Positions 23,816-33,306 of a stretch of 64,000 nt of DNA are shown one piece after another. The stretch's first letter is position 1, and every line of letters begins with the position of its first letter. Source of the DNA: Blastocatellia bacterium (GTDB lineage Bacteria; Acidobacteriota; Blastocatellia; Pyrinomonadales; Pyrinomonadaceae); assembly GCA_003168335.1 (NCBI GenBank), contig PMSM01000002.1, positions 186,001 through 250,000 of the forward strand, given 5' to 3'. Below the pieces are notes generated by a model, which had not been told where the DNA came from, did not search any database, and saw nothing but the letters and a program-made list of their open reading frames with translations. A program made the translations under genes and the position numbers.

Positions 23816-26332
23816 ATGCTTACTGCCGGCACAAAACTCGGCCGCTATGAGATCCGCTCGCAACTCGGCGCGGGCGGCATGGGCGAGGTCTATCTCGCGG
23901 AGGACACCAAGCTCGGGCGCAAGGTTGCGCTCAAGACCTTGCCGGCGGAATTCACCAACGACAAAGAAAGACTGCGCCGCTTTCAGATGGAAGCTCGCGC
24001 CGCCTCAGCCCTGAATCATCCAAACCTCCTCACCATTCACGAAATTGGCGCTGAGAGTGGCGCGCATTTTATCGCGGCCGAGTATGTCGACGGCGAAACG
24101 TTGCGGACGCGATTGAAGCCAGGGCGCATGAAGATCGATGACGCTCTGGACGTGGCGCAGCAGACGGCATTTGCACTCACGGCAGCGCACGGCGCGGGAA
24201 TCCTGCATCGCGATATCAAGCCGGAAAACATCATGGTGCGTCACGACGGCATCGTGAAGGTGCTCGATTTCGGTTTGGCCAAACTGCTGGAAGATCGGGC
24301 TCGCGAAATGATCGACCACGAAGCCGACACCCGCGCTCTGGTGCTGACTGATCCCGGCAGAGTGCTCGGCACTCCGGCATACATGTCGCCTGAGCAGGCC
24401 CGCGGGCAGGATCTGGATGCGCGCACCGACATTTGGAGTTTGGGCGTCGTGCTGTACGAGATGGTCGCCGGACGCGCGCCCTTTCGGGGCGAGACCAGGA
24501 GTCACACCGTAGTTTCAATTCTGGAAACTGAGCCCGCGCCACTCGCGACCCTCGCGCCGGACGCGCCGGCTGAGTTGCAACGCATCGTTCGCAAAGCTTT
24601 GACCAAGGATCGCGACAGTCGCTATCAAACCGCCCGTGACTTGATGAATGATCTAAAGAGCCTGCGCCGCGATCTCGATATTCAATCAGAGATGCGACGT
24701 TCCAGCGCGCCCGAGATCAGCGACCCTGACTCCGCTGTAAACCAGAAGTTCCCGGCAAAGGATTCGGACGGCGCGGCCTCAGAACAGGCGACCAGTCTGG
24801 CCGAACCGGGCCCGACGCGCAGCGACGGCCAGCCCCCCGAAGGGTCCATTCGTTACCGGATAGGAGCGCTGCTTGCGATGTTGATTCTGGCTGGGGGCGC
24901 CCTGGGTGCCTGGTATTACTTTCAGCGACAAACCGCGCGAGTGACTGCCGATTCAATTAATTCAATCGCCGTAATGCCGTTCGTAAATGCGAGCAACGAT
25001 CCCAATACCGAATACTTTTCCGACGGCATAACCGAAACCATCATCAACAGTCTCTCTCAACTGCCGCATAAAAAGATTCTCGCCCGCACCACAGTATTTC
25101 GCTACAAAGGACGAGATGCAGATCCGCAGAAGGTCGGTAACGAACTCGGGGTTGACGCCTTGTTGACCGGAAGAGTCACTCAGCAGGGTGACACCCTGAC
25201 GATTCAAGCCGATCTCGTGCGCGTCTCCGACGGATCAGAGTTGTGGGGTGGCCGGTATAACAAGAAACTGGCCGACATCTTTGCGGTGCAAAACGAGATC
25301 GCCAACGAGATCTCAGAGACGCTGCGCTTGAAGTTGAACAGCGATGAGCAGAAACGCGTGACCAATCACTCCACGGACAACGTTGAAGCTTACCAGCTCT
25401 ACCTGAAAGGCAAATTCGAGGCTAATAAGTTCACGCCTGAAGGATTGGGAAAAGGCATCGAATACTTCAATCAGGCAATTGCCATCGATCCTACTTACGC
25501 ATTGGCCTACGCGGGACTATCCGACCTGTATATCGCCCAGGCACACGTATTTGTCCCGCCAAAGGAAGGCTATGCCAAAGCGAAGTGGGCCTCAGAAAAA
25601 GCAGCGCAATTGGATGACACCCTGGCCGAGGCGCATGAAGCTTTAGGATCGGTCAAGCTCTACTCGGATTGGGATTTTCCGGCTGCCGAAAGAGAATTCA
25701 AGCGGGCTATTGAACTCAACCCAAACTATTCCGAGGCCCACTCAAACCTAAGCTGCAAGTTCAAAGCGCTGAGACGGTATCCGGAAGAAATTGCGGAAGC
25801 CCGCCGCGGGCAGGAGCTTGATCCGCTTTCGGCGTTTGCCAACATGGAGTTGGGTGAAGCGTTCTACCAGGCGCGCCGGTACGACGAAGCGATAGTGCAA
25901 ATCAAAAAGACTCTTGAATTAGACCCGCATTTTTTCGTTACCTATCACGTCGGCGCACGGACCTATGAGCAGAAGAAAATGTATCCGGAAGCGATTGCAA
26001 ATTGCCAGGAGTGGTTGAAGATGTTTCACGATGACCCTAATGCTCTGGCATCGCTCGGGCACGTGTATGCGACGATGGGTAAGCGCCGCGAGGCGGAAGA
26101 CATAATCGGCAAATTGCTGGAGATCTCCAAACAGCGTTATTTCTCGCCCTACTGGATTGCTGTGGTCTATGCAGGTCTCGGTGACAACGATCAAGCGTTT
26201 CAATATTTCGAGAAGGCTTTCGAGGATCGCTACTTCCTGATGATCTGGATCAATAGCGATCCGCGTTTTGACAACATCCGATCGGACCCGCGCTTCGCGG
26301 ACCTGGTGCGGCGGGTAGGTCTGCTGCAGTGA
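23816..26332 (+). CDS. Transmembrane Ser/Thr protein kinase with FlgO-like and TPR domains
   Basis: An 838-aa Pkn-type kinase. The catalytic domain covers about 7-270: 'LGAGGMGEVYLAED', 'VALKTLP', 'HRDIKPENIM', 'VLDFGLAKL' and 'SPEQARG', all catalytic residues present. After a disordered linker, one membrane helix lies at about 345-365. The outer part starts with 'IAVMPFVNASNDPNTEYFSDGI', the domain found after pCadC-type sensors and in TolB/FlgO-like regions, then TPR repeats from about 520 to the end ('AIAIDPTYALAYAGLSDLY'). It would bind a partner outside and signal inside. It begins at an ATG at 23816, with a GTG one codon earlier. No linked phosphatase is visible. Confidence 0.92.
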   Translation: MLTAGTKLGRYEIRSQLGAGGMGEVYLAEDTKLGRKVALKTLPAEFTNDKERLRRFQMEARAASALNHPNLLTIHEIGAESGAHFIAAEYVDGETLRTRLKPGRMKIDDALDVAQQTAFALTAAHGAGILHRDIKPENIMVRHDGIVKVLDFGLAKLLEDRAREMIDHEADTRALVLTDPGRVLGTPAYMSPEQARGQDLDARTDIWSLGVVLYEMVAGRAPFRGETRSHTVVSILETEPAPLATLAPDAPAELQRIVRKALTKDRDSRYQTARDLMNDLKSLRRDLDIQSEMRRSSAPEISDPDSAVNQKFPAKDSDGAASEQATSLAEPGPTRSDGQPPEGSIRYRIGALLAMLILAGGALGAWYYFQRQTARVTADSINSIAVMPFVNASNDPNTEYFSDGITETIINSLSQLPHKKILARTTVFRYKGRDADPQKVGNELGVDALLTGRVTQQGDTLTIQADLVRVSDGSELWGGRYNKKLADIFAVQNEIANEISETLRLKLNSDEQKRVTNHSTDNVEAYQLYLKGKFEANKFTPEGLGKGIEYFNQAIAIDPTYALAYAGLSDLYIAQAHVFVPPKEGYAKAKWASEKAAQLDDTLAEAHEALGSVKLYSDWDFPAAEREFKRAIELNPNYSEAHSNLSCKFKALRRYPEEIAEARRGQELDPLSAFANMELGEAFYQARRYDEAIVQIKKTLELDPHFFVTYHVGARTYEQKKMYPEAIANCQEWLKMFHDDPNALASLGHVYATMGKRREAEDIIGKLLEISKQRYFSPYWIAVVYAGLGDNDQAFQYFEKAFEDRYFLMIWINSDPRFDNIRSDPRFADLVRRVGLLQ

Positions 26333-26395
26333 AATTCTCTCAAAGATGGTGAGGGCGGAATCGGTTTGCCCGGGGCTGGGAAGGAATGAATCACA

Positions 26396-26968
26396 ATGGC
26401 AATGATTGCCGCTAATGAACTAAAACGAAAACTGCTGATCGCGGTTGAGGGACAGCCCTACGTGGTCCTGGAAGTTTTCTTTGCCTCGCCGACGGCACGC
26501 GGCGCGGCGACGATGGTGCGCACGAAATTGCGGCACCTGCTAAACGACGCGGTCATGGAGAAGAGTTTTCGAGCGAACGAGAAGTTTGACGAGCCGGACG
26601 TCGAGCTGGTACCCGCCTCGTACCTTTACAGCGACGCTCACGGTTTTCATTTCATGGACGAGAAGAGTTACGAGCAGTTTACTTTCTCTGCCGAAGCGGT
26701 GGACAGTGATCGTGGCTATCTCAAGGAAGGCGTCACGCTCCAGGTGCTGAAATACAATGGCACGCCCGTTTCGTTGCAACTCCCGCAATATGTCGAACTT
26801 GCCGTCACGTCCACGGAACTAGGGCTGCGGGGAGATACCGCGGCCGGAGGAGCAAGCAAGCAGGCGACATTGGAAACCGGACTCGTCGCGCGCGTTCCTC
26901 TCTTTATCAAAGAAGGCGAAGTCGTGCGCGTTAACACACAGACGGGCGAAGTTGCGGGCCGGGCGTAG
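26396..26968 (+). CDS. efp: Elongation factor P family protein with EfpL/YeiP-type loop
   Basis: A 190-aa, three-domain EF-P-family translation factor that binds between the P and E sites to relieve ribosome stalling at polyproline. The body and C-terminal domain are canonical EF-P ('YSDAHGFHFMDEKSYEQF', 'GLRGDTAAGG', 'KQATLETGLVARVPLFI'). The tip loop, however, reads 'SPTARGAATM', two residues longer than the PGKG loop of E. coli EF-P and like the loop of E. coli YeiP/EfpL, with Arg at the tip. It therefore probably needs no lysylation. No EpmA/EpmB or EarP gene is in the window. Start 26396 or 26402 (numbering from 26402 puts the tip Arg at 33). Confidence 0.9.
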   Translation: MAMIAANELKRKLLIAVEGQPYVVLEVFFASPTARGAATMVRTKLRHLLNDAVMEKSFRANEKFDEPDVELVPASYLYSDAHGFHFMDEKSYEQFTFSAEAVDSDRGYLKEGVTLQVLKYNGTPVSLQLPQYVELAVTSTELGLRGDTAAGGASKQATLETGLVARVPLFIKEGEVVRVNTQTGEVAGRA

Positions 26969-27024
26969 TTGATGCTCGCCGTGCGGAGAAGAAAATACCA
27001 CCCGCGCGAGCTGGATGATTCACG

Positions 27025-27180
27025 CTGAAGGCGTGAGATGGAATAGCCAGGGGCACCGCCCCTGGGACCGGCCAAAAATATGGTGATGAGCCCTGGGCCG
27101 TTGGCCCAGGCTGTGGTCCCCAGCCGAGCATCTCGGCTGGGGTGCTAGACTGTCGCATTCCGCGCCTTTGGCGCTGCCAC
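27025..27180. repeat. Family A palindromic repeat cluster
   Basis: CACGCTGAAGGCGTGAGATG, then AGGGGCACCGCCCCTG, GGGCCGTTGGCCCAGG, CCAGCCGAGCATCTCGGCTG and a closing CGCGCCTTTGGCGCTG. It fills the gap before the M16 stop codon and has no gene. Confidence 0.8.
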
Positions 27181-27186
27181 GCTCTC

Positions 27187-30033
27187 CTACTTCTTTTCGG
27201 GAAACAGCGTCACCTTCACGAAGGTGTTCGTGTTTAGATACGTTTTCGCCGCCTGCTGAATCATCGCCGCGTCGATCTTCTGGTAATACTCCGGGATCTT
27301 CCAGAGTCCGGCGGGATCCTCGCCAATCTGATACTTCTGCGTAATCTGGCCCAGCAGGTAGTTGTTCAGCTTGCTATTGGTCTCGAATTCCCGCAGGAGC
27401 GCTTCCTTCTCGTCGGTCACCTGCTTCTCGGTCGGCCCGTTTGTCTTAAACTTCTCGATCTCCTCAAAGACTCGCTTGATCAGATCATCCGTGCGTTGCG
27501 GTGCGCATCCGAACTGGATCGTGATGGAGTACACCGGATTTGGGATCTTCTGGTAACCCTGGCTGGCGGTGATGCTGTAGGTCCCGCCCAACTCCTCGCG
27601 AATGATCTCCAGCAGCCTCGTCTGCAGTACCTCGGACATGGCCCGGATGGCGACGCGATGCGTTTGGTCCCACTCGAATGGCCCACTGAATACGATCGCA
27701 GCCTCGCTCTTGGGCTCGATGCCCTTCTCGACTTTCTTCTCGACGATGCCCGCCGGCGTCCGCACACCGACGTCCTTCCAGGCCTCTTTCCGGTGGATGG
27801 ACGGCAGTGCACCCAGATACCGCTCGACCAGCGGTTTCATCGTCGCCAGATCAAAACTTCCCACGAAGACGAACGTGAAGTCGCTGGCGTCAGCGAACCG
27901 GTCCTTGTAGAACGCCAGAGATTTGTCCAGATTCCATTCTTCGACGCTGGCCGGCGTCGGCAGACGTCTCCTGATGTGATTCTGGTACCTGGTCGCCGTG
28001 AGCGCTTCGAAAAATGCATACTCGGGCTGTGCTGCCTGGTTCGCCAGCAGGGTCTTCGTCTGTGTCGCCTGCACGCCGAAAGCGGTCGCATCAGCTCTCG
28101 GCTGCGTGAACCGGAGATAGATGAGCTGAAACATAGTCTCCATATCTTTGCGAGAGCTGCTGCCGCTCAGTCCCTCTTCGAGCTCGCCGATAAACGGACT
28201 CGCCGAGGCAACTTTTCCGGTCAGGTACTTGCGCAGATCGATGGCGTTGAACTTACCCACACCGCCGGCCGTGATGACTTGCGTGGCGGTGCTGGCCGGG
28301 ATGTAGTCTTTGTCCGTGGCGAGCGACGTACCGCCGGGACTGGTGGCCCGAAACAGAATTTCATCCGCTTTGAACGTCGTAGGCTTGAGTACGACCTTCA
28401 CGCCGTTGGACAGTTCCCACTCGGTGATACCGGCGGCCTCTTTGGTTGTTGTTTTGGCGATTGCGCCGGGCGCAGGGATTGATTCGAGCAGCGTCGCAGA
28501 GCCGACTGTATCCACGTACGGCTTCAGATCCTTCGCCGCCTCGGCCTTGATCACGGCCGCCAGCTTCGTCTCATCCGGGATCACCAGCCCACTTTTGTCC
28601 GGAGCGTTCACGATCACCAAACGGTTCTGCCCGGAATACCATTCCTTCGCAAGTTTGTTGATCTCGTCGAGCGTTATCTCCGGCAGGAAGCGCTGGTGCA
28701 GCGCGTATTCGTCGTCGGCGCTTGGCAGAGTCTCGTTTATGAGAAAGTTTCGGATGTACTCACCGGCCAGGTTGGCGGACAGCGTGTTGTCCTTTTCGAC
28801 GGCCAGGCGCTGGTAGTTCAACAGCACACTCTGTTTTTGCCGGGCCAGTTCCGTGGCGGTGAATCCGAAACGCGACACGCGTTCGGCCTCGCCAAGCAAA
28901 GCATCCAACCCTCGCTCGATGCCGTCCTCCTTGACTAACGCGACGAGCGTAGCACTCTCCTTCGTGCGCGCCAGGAAACTCCCGCGCCCGCCGCCGGCAA
29001 AGATGAAAGGCGCATCGGCCTTTTGCGCGAGCTCTGAAAACCTGCCGGAGAGCATGCCGGAGAAAAGACGGTCAACGGTCCGTTGCCGATAGTCACTCAT
29101 CGATCCCTGCTCGCGAGCCGGCAGGATGTTATCCACCTCGACGGTCGTGTTAGAGGCTTCTTTGTCCGTCGCAATTGCGTAGACCGTGCCGGGATGGTCC
29201 GGGATGTCGTAGGTGGGTCGCGGCCGCGGTTTGGTCGCCGCCGGAATCGAGGCAAAGTGGGCCGTGACCATTTTCTCAATCGCGGCCTTATCGAAATCGC
29301 CGACAGCGATGACGGCCATAAGATCGGGGCGGTACCAATCTGAATAGAACTTCTTCAGACGTTCGGCTTTACCGTTCTGGATGATCTCCGGCTTACCAAT
29401 CGGCAGTCGGTCGGCATAGCGCGAGCCTTTGAACATGATCGGAAATTCTTTGTCCCGCATCCGCGAGCCGGCGCCCCGCCCCAGCCGCCATTCCTCCATG
29501 ACGACCCCGCGCTCCTGATCGATCTCCTTCGGATCGAAGGAAACGTTGCGCGCCCAGTCTTCCAGGATTAGGAGAGCGCGATCAAGTGTCTCAGGCTTGT
29601 CGGTCGGGACTGTCAGAATGTAGACCGTCTCGTCAAAGCTCGTATAGGCGTTCAAGTCCGCTCCGAAGCGCATGCCCAGTGACTCGATGAATTCGATGAG
29701 ATCATGCTTGGGAAAATGTTGCGTGCCATTGAAGGCCATGTGCTCGACCAAATGGGCCATGCCCTGTTGGTCGTCATCTTCCAGAATTGATCCGGCTTTG
29801 ACGACGAGCCGGAGTTCGGCGCGCTTCTCAGGCTTCTTGTTGGCCCGGATGTAGTAGCGCATCCCATTCGCAAGTTTGCCCATCGTAATTTGCGGATCCA
29901 CGGGCATCTGCTGTGTGAGCGCCGCAGACTGGGCCGGGATCGTTGCGGCCTGCTGCGGCGCGCCGACCTGGCATAGCACAGCCACGATGGCTGCGATCAA
30001 GAGCATCAAACGGGTGCGGGTGTGAGTTATCAT
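27187..30033 (-). CDS. Secreted full-length M16 zinc metallopeptidase (pitrilysin/PqqL-like)
   Basis: A 948-aa M16 peptidase with both halves in one chain. A signal peptide covers about 1-30. The N-terminal half has the inverted zinc motif HLVEH at 94-98, with the distal Glu in 'ERGVVMEEWR' about 75 residues later. The C-terminal half (from about 540, 'WELSNGVKVVLKP') is the catalytically silent partner that closes the chamber ('FVGSFDLATMKPLVERYLGALP', 'LGGTYSITASQGYQ'). Acts on extracytoplasmic peptides. GGAGG lies 8 nt ahead of the ATG. It is transcribed alone, with palindrome arrays on both sides. Confidence 0.93.
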   Translation of the reverse strand: MITHTRTRLMLLIAAIVAVLCQVGAPQQAATIPAQSAALTQQMPVDPQITMGKLANGMRYYIRANKKPEKRAELRLVVKAGSILEDDDQQGMAHLVEHMAFNGTQHFPKHDLIEFIESLGMRFGADLNAYTSFDETVYILTVPTDKPETLDRALLILEDWARNVSFDPKEIDQERGVVMEEWRLGRGAGSRMRDKEFPIMFKGSRYADRLPIGKPEIIQNGKAERLKKFYSDWYRPDLMAVIAVGDFDKAAIEKMVTAHFASIPAATKPRPRPTYDIPDHPGTVYAIATDKEASNTTVEVDNILPAREQGSMSDYRQRTVDRLFSGMLSGRFSELAQKADAPFIFAGGGRGSFLARTKESATLVALVKEDGIERGLDALLGEAERVSRFGFTATELARQKQSVLLNYQRLAVEKDNTLSANLAGEYIRNFLINETLPSADDEYALHQRFLPEITLDEINKLAKEWYSGQNRLVIVNAPDKSGLVIPDETKLAAVIKAEAAKDLKPYVDTVGSATLLESIPAPGAIAKTTTKEAAGITEWELSNGVKVVLKPTTFKADEILFRATSPGGTSLATDKDYIPASTATQVITAGGVGKFNAIDLRKYLTGKVASASPFIGELEEGLSGSSSRKDMETMFQLIYLRFTQPRADATAFGVQATQTKTLLANQAAQPEYAFFEALTATRYQNHIRRRLPTPASVEEWNLDKSLAFYKDRFADASDFTFVFVGSFDLATMKPLVERYLGALPSIHRKEAWKDVGVRTPAGIVEKKVEKGIEPKSEAAIVFSGPFEWDQTHRVAIRAMSEVLQTRLLEIIREELGGTYSITASQGYQKIPNPVYSITIQFGCAPQRTDDLIKRVFEEIEKFKTNGPTEKQVTDEKEALLREFETNSKLNNYLLGQITQKYQIGEDPAGLWKIPEYYQKIDAAMIQQAAKTYLNTNTFVKVTLFPEKK

Positions 30034-30189
30034 CGTGTCCTCCAGGAAACTTGAGACTGCTGCTTACGGTATCTGCCGGGGTGCGCAGATTATGGCGTTT
30101 GGCGTTTCGATTAGCAAACGAAAGGTCGCACACTTTCAGACCATAAGGATCACGCGTGGCCGGGATGAAAGTTTCAGGGTTTTGGCCTG

Positions 30190-30585
30190 ATTAGCCGCGT
30201 TTACGTGGCTTTCCCCGCAGGGTTACTGGATCAGCCGTTTTACGGCCGGGTTGCGTTGCGCGACAAACAGCCGGAGCCCGCTGCGGCGGGCTTCTCCGAG
30301 GCTTAAGCCCATCTGGTAAGCTGAAACGCGCTATTTGAAATCAGGCACGCTTACTTCGCGCTGAAGGCGTGAAATGTAATAGCCGGGGCCGACGCCCCTG
30401 GATCAATTTCCAATTTGATTCCATAGCCCTGAAGGGGCGAAATGAATCTTCGAACGCGCGTTAACTGTCACGAGTACATTCCGCGCTTTCAGCGCTCCTG
30501 ATTCTCTAACAACTTCTAACCTGGGGCCGTTGGCCCAGGCTATTGCATTTCGCACCCTTGACGCTTTGCACTCCCGCTTACTTGA
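30190..30585. repeat. Tandem family B then family A repeat array
   Basis: The 612-nt gap between the M16 and serine-hydrolase genes holds no gene. Family B stems come first (GCCGCGTTTACGTGGC, CAGCCGTTTTACGGCCG, GCCCGCTGCGGCGGGC), then a family A set from 30358 (CGCTGAAGGCG, GGGGCCGACGCCCC, GCCCTGAAGGGGC, CGCGCTTTCAGCGC). Sections such as 'GTGAAATGTAATAGCC' are shared with the copy at 33068. Confidence 0.8.
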
Positions 30586-30645
30586 TTTCCCTTCAGCGCC
30601 CTAGTAGAAGAGACGCGGAAAGGACTCAGGAATCGCTTCAACCAC

Positions 30646-31827
30646 ATGAGCGTCGCTCGTCAACTTAGGTTCCGGATTCTGCTGCTCGCTCTCTTTGCCT
30701 TCGGTGTAGCACTAGACGGTGCGCCCGCTCACTCCCAGAAAGGGCAACCAGCTGTTTACTATCCCGCGCCCGGGGACGGTTGGCAGCGGCGACGGCCGGA
30801 AGATGTTGGGATGGACAGCGCGTTGCTCGAGCAGGCCGTGGCGTATGCGAAGACCCAGGCCAGCACGATCCCACCGGACTTTTCCACGCAGGTCGAAACG
30901 TTTGGCCGCGTGCTTGGGCCTTTGCCGAAGATGCGCGGCGACACCAATGGGATCATCATTCGTCATGGCTACATTGTCGCTGAATGGGGCGATCCAGCGC
31001 GGATCGATCCGACGTATAGCGCGGCGAAGAGTTTTCTCTCCACGCTGTGCGGACTGGCCATCGATCGCGGCATGATCAAGAGCGTGCACGATCCAATGAA
31101 GCAATATGCGACCGATGGCGGCTACGACTCTCCGCACAACGCGAAGATCACCTGGGAAAATCATCTGCAACAGACCAGCGAGTGGCAAGGCTCGATGTGG
31201 GGCAAGAACAGCGACTTCCTCGGCGTCGAAGAATTCGGCCGAGGGCAGCGTCGGCCACGCGCGATTCAGGAACCCGGAGCGTACTGGGAATATAACGATG
31301 TGCGCATCAATCGCATGTCGCTTACTCTGTTGGAAGTTTGGAAAAAGCCGCTACCGGAAGTGCTGAAAGATGAGATCATGGATCGCATCGGCGCTTCCAA
31401 TACGTGGCAGTATCATGGCTACGCTGATTCCTACGCGGACATCAACGGCCAGCGGATGGTCTCGGTGAGCGGCGGCACCCGCTGGGGCGGTGGCCTGTGG
31501 ATTAATACTCGTGATGAGGCGCGCTTTGGTTATCTGATCCTGCGGCGAGGCAAATGGAAAGACCGGCAGGTCATTTCCGAGACCTGGATCAAAATGGCGA
31601 CGACGCCGGCCGCGATTGGTCCCGACTACGGCTATCTCTGGTGGCTTAACACGAAAAAGAAACAATATCCGAGCGCGCCCGCGACGAGTTTTGCCGCGCT
31701 TGGCTATGGCTCAAACACGATCTGGATCGACCCTGAGCACGATCTCGTAGTCGTGTGGCGCTGGCACCAGGACAAGAGCGCCGATGAACTGTTCAAGAGA
31801 ATTCTGGCCGCGGTTAAGACAGATTAG
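30646..31827 (+). CDS. Secreted serine hydrolase, class C beta-lactamase family
   Basis: A 393-aa beta-lactamase/penicillin-binding-protein-fold hydrolase with a signal peptide (about 1-30). The nucleophile motif is S125-A-A-K128 in 'YSAAKSFLS' and the second motif is Tyr-Asn in 'YWEYNDVRIN'. 'WGGGLWINTRDEARFGYLIL' and 'GYGSNTIWIDPEHDLVVVWRW' are characteristic of the family of esterases and D-aminopeptidase-like enzymes, and the 'GYLWW' stretch is common in bacterial members. Substrate unknown; a true lactamase is unlikely. It lies alone between palindrome arrays. Confidence 0.9.
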   Translation: MSVARQLRFRILLLALFAFGVALDGAPAHSQKGQPAVYYPAPGDGWQRRRPEDVGMDSALLEQAVAYAKTQASTIPPDFSTQVETFGRVLGPLPKMRGDTNGIIIRHGYIVAEWGDPARIDPTYSAAKSFLSTLCGLAIDRGMIKSVHDPMKQYATDGGYDSPHNAKITWENHLQQTSEWQGSMWGKNSDFLGVEEFGRGQRRPRAIQEPGAYWEYNDVRINRMSLTLLEVWKKPLPEVLKDEIMDRIGASNTWQYHGYADSYADINGQRMVSVSGGTRWGGGLWINTRDEARFGYLILRRGKWKDRQVISETWIKMATTPAAIGPDYGYLWWLNTKKKQYPSAPATSFAALGYGSNTIWIDPEHDLVVVWRWHQDKSADELFKRILAAVKTD

Positions 31828-31870
31828 GGAATTCAACCTACTGGGGCGTAACAGACTAGTCGACCAGCAT

Positions 31871-32077
31871 GAGCCGCGTTCACGCGGCTTTCCCGCAGGG
31901 TTTCTAGCCCAGCCGTTTTACGGCTGGGTTGACTACCGCACAAGATTTCAGAGCCCGCTTTAGCGGGCTTCTCACCGCGGCTTTAGCCTGGCTAAAGCTC
32001 AACTGGGGTAAGCGCGCTGAAGCGCGCTATCCTGAAACCAGACGCGCCGACCCAGCGCTAAAAGCGCTGGGCTTTCC
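31871..32077. repeat. Family B repeat array that truncates the VWFA gene
   Basis: At least five consecutive short stems (GCCGCGTTCACGCGGC, CCCAGCCGTTTTACGGCTGG, GCCCGCTTTAGCGGGC, GCGCGCTGAAGCGCGC, CCCAGCGCTAAAAGCGCTGG). Its right edge falls exactly where recognisable VWFA protein sequence begins. Confidence 0.8.
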
Positions 32078-33012
32078 GGTAATAGTCAGCGATCACGACG
32101 GGCGGTACATCCCCGGATTGAAGCGGGAGGATTTCAAGCTCTACGACAACAATACACAGCAGACGCTCTCATTCTTTGACGCGGCCGAAGAGCCGCTCAA
32201 CGTCGCGCTGCTGCTCGATACCAGCCGCAGCACGGAAGGAGTGCTTGACGATATCAAGAAGGCGGCGAAAAATTTTCTCAAGGAACTGCGGCCGCAGGAT
32301 CGCGCGATGATCGTGTCCTTTGACTATGACATCCACAAACTCTCGGCGTTCACGAGCGATCGGAAAGTGTTGGAGCAGGCGATCAAGCAGGCCGAAGTGG
32401 GCGAGTTCTTTGGCACAATGCTCAACGACGCGGTGATGGAAAGCATTGAGCGCGATTTGAAACCCATCAACGGTCGCAAAGCCATCATCCTCTTGACCGA
32501 CGGCGAGGACGCGGGCAGTCGTACCGCTGAAAGCGAGCTACTCTCTTACGCGGCGGAATCGGACGCGATGATCTATTCGATTTATTATGCGTCATCCATG
32601 ACGCGGCCCTTTGGACGGGGCGGGGGACGCGGCGGAGGACGTGGCGGACGCGGGCGCGGCGGTGTCTTTGGAGGTCGCGGCCCGATGGGTGGTGGTGTGG
32701 CGGTCGCTTCCCGCCACAGGGCGGACCGGGCCAGAGACCAGGGCAGCAAAGACGGGAAGGGCGGGCTGAGTCAGCGAAAGAATTTCTGGCCAAACTCTCC
32801 GAGGTTTCCGCCGGGCGTTTTTATCAAAGTAAGAAGACGGACTTGAAGAAGACGTTTGTCCTGATTGCCGAGGAACTGCGCAACCAATACCGGCTGGGCT
32901 TTGTTCCCGACAACTGGCGCGCGACGGAAGCCTGCATGCTCTGAAAGTGAAAGTAGACAAACCCGAAGTGGCCGTCCGCGCCCGCACTCAATACCGGGCG
33001 CAATCGCAGTAA
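32075..33012 (+). pseudogene. Decayed VWFA-related secreted protein, 5'-truncated with two frameshifts
   Basis: The conserved part of acidobacterial VWFA-related proteins is recognisable: 'FPVIVSDHDGRYIPGLKREDFKLYD', then the VWA MIDAS 'LLLDTSRST', and 'ILLTDGEDAGSRT'. The signal peptide and first strands are missing, replaced by a family B array. Within the Gly/Arg-rich stretch (about 32620-32705) the frame shifts by -1, after which 'SAKEFLAKLSEVSAGRFYQ' and 'TFVLIAEELRNQYRLGFVPD' continue the domain. A second -1 shift near 32935 leads into 'ALKVKVDKPEVAVRARTQY' and a stop at 33012. A frame open from TTG at 31929 to 32846 is an artefact of the repeats. Sequencing error could explain one shift, but not the lost 5' end. 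Confidence 0.8.
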
Positions 33013-33067
33013 GCAATCACTTCACATTGGTTGAGATCAGTGTGGCCTCAATCAAGGGCAGGTCCTC

Positions 33068-33275
33068 ACGCTGAAGGCGTGAAATGTAATAGCCAGGGGC
33101 AACGCCCCTGGATCGGATTCGTTGGAATCCCTGAGCCCTGGAAGGGCGACATAGCTCGTCGACGCAACCTCTCACGATCGCATTTCGCGCCTTCAGCGCT
33201 CACACATTCTTAACAAACGTCAAACCCGGGGCGCTGCCCCGGGCTATTGCATTTCGCGCCGTTGGCGCTTAGGAG
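33068..33275. repeat. Family A palindromic repeat cluster
   Basis: CACGCTGAAGGCGTGAAATG and AGGGGCAACGCCCCTG on the left, CGCGCCTTCAGCGC, CCGGGGCGCTGCCCCGG and GCGCCGTTGGCGC on the right. 'GTGAAATGTAATAGCC' is identical to the copy at 30358. No gene in this gap. Confidence 0.8.
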
Positions 33276-33306
33276 CGCAAAAGCGAACGCCTCGGGGTCA
33301 GGCCTG

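Noticed and set aside
27496-28482. A 328-codon plus-strand ORF opposite the M16 gene
   Set aside because: Antisense shadow of a clear peptidase; no domain or ribosome site.
31929-32846. A 305-codon ORF as an intact VWA gene
   Set aside because: The first 49 codons are translated family B stems and the end is out of frame; it is treated as part of a pseudogene.
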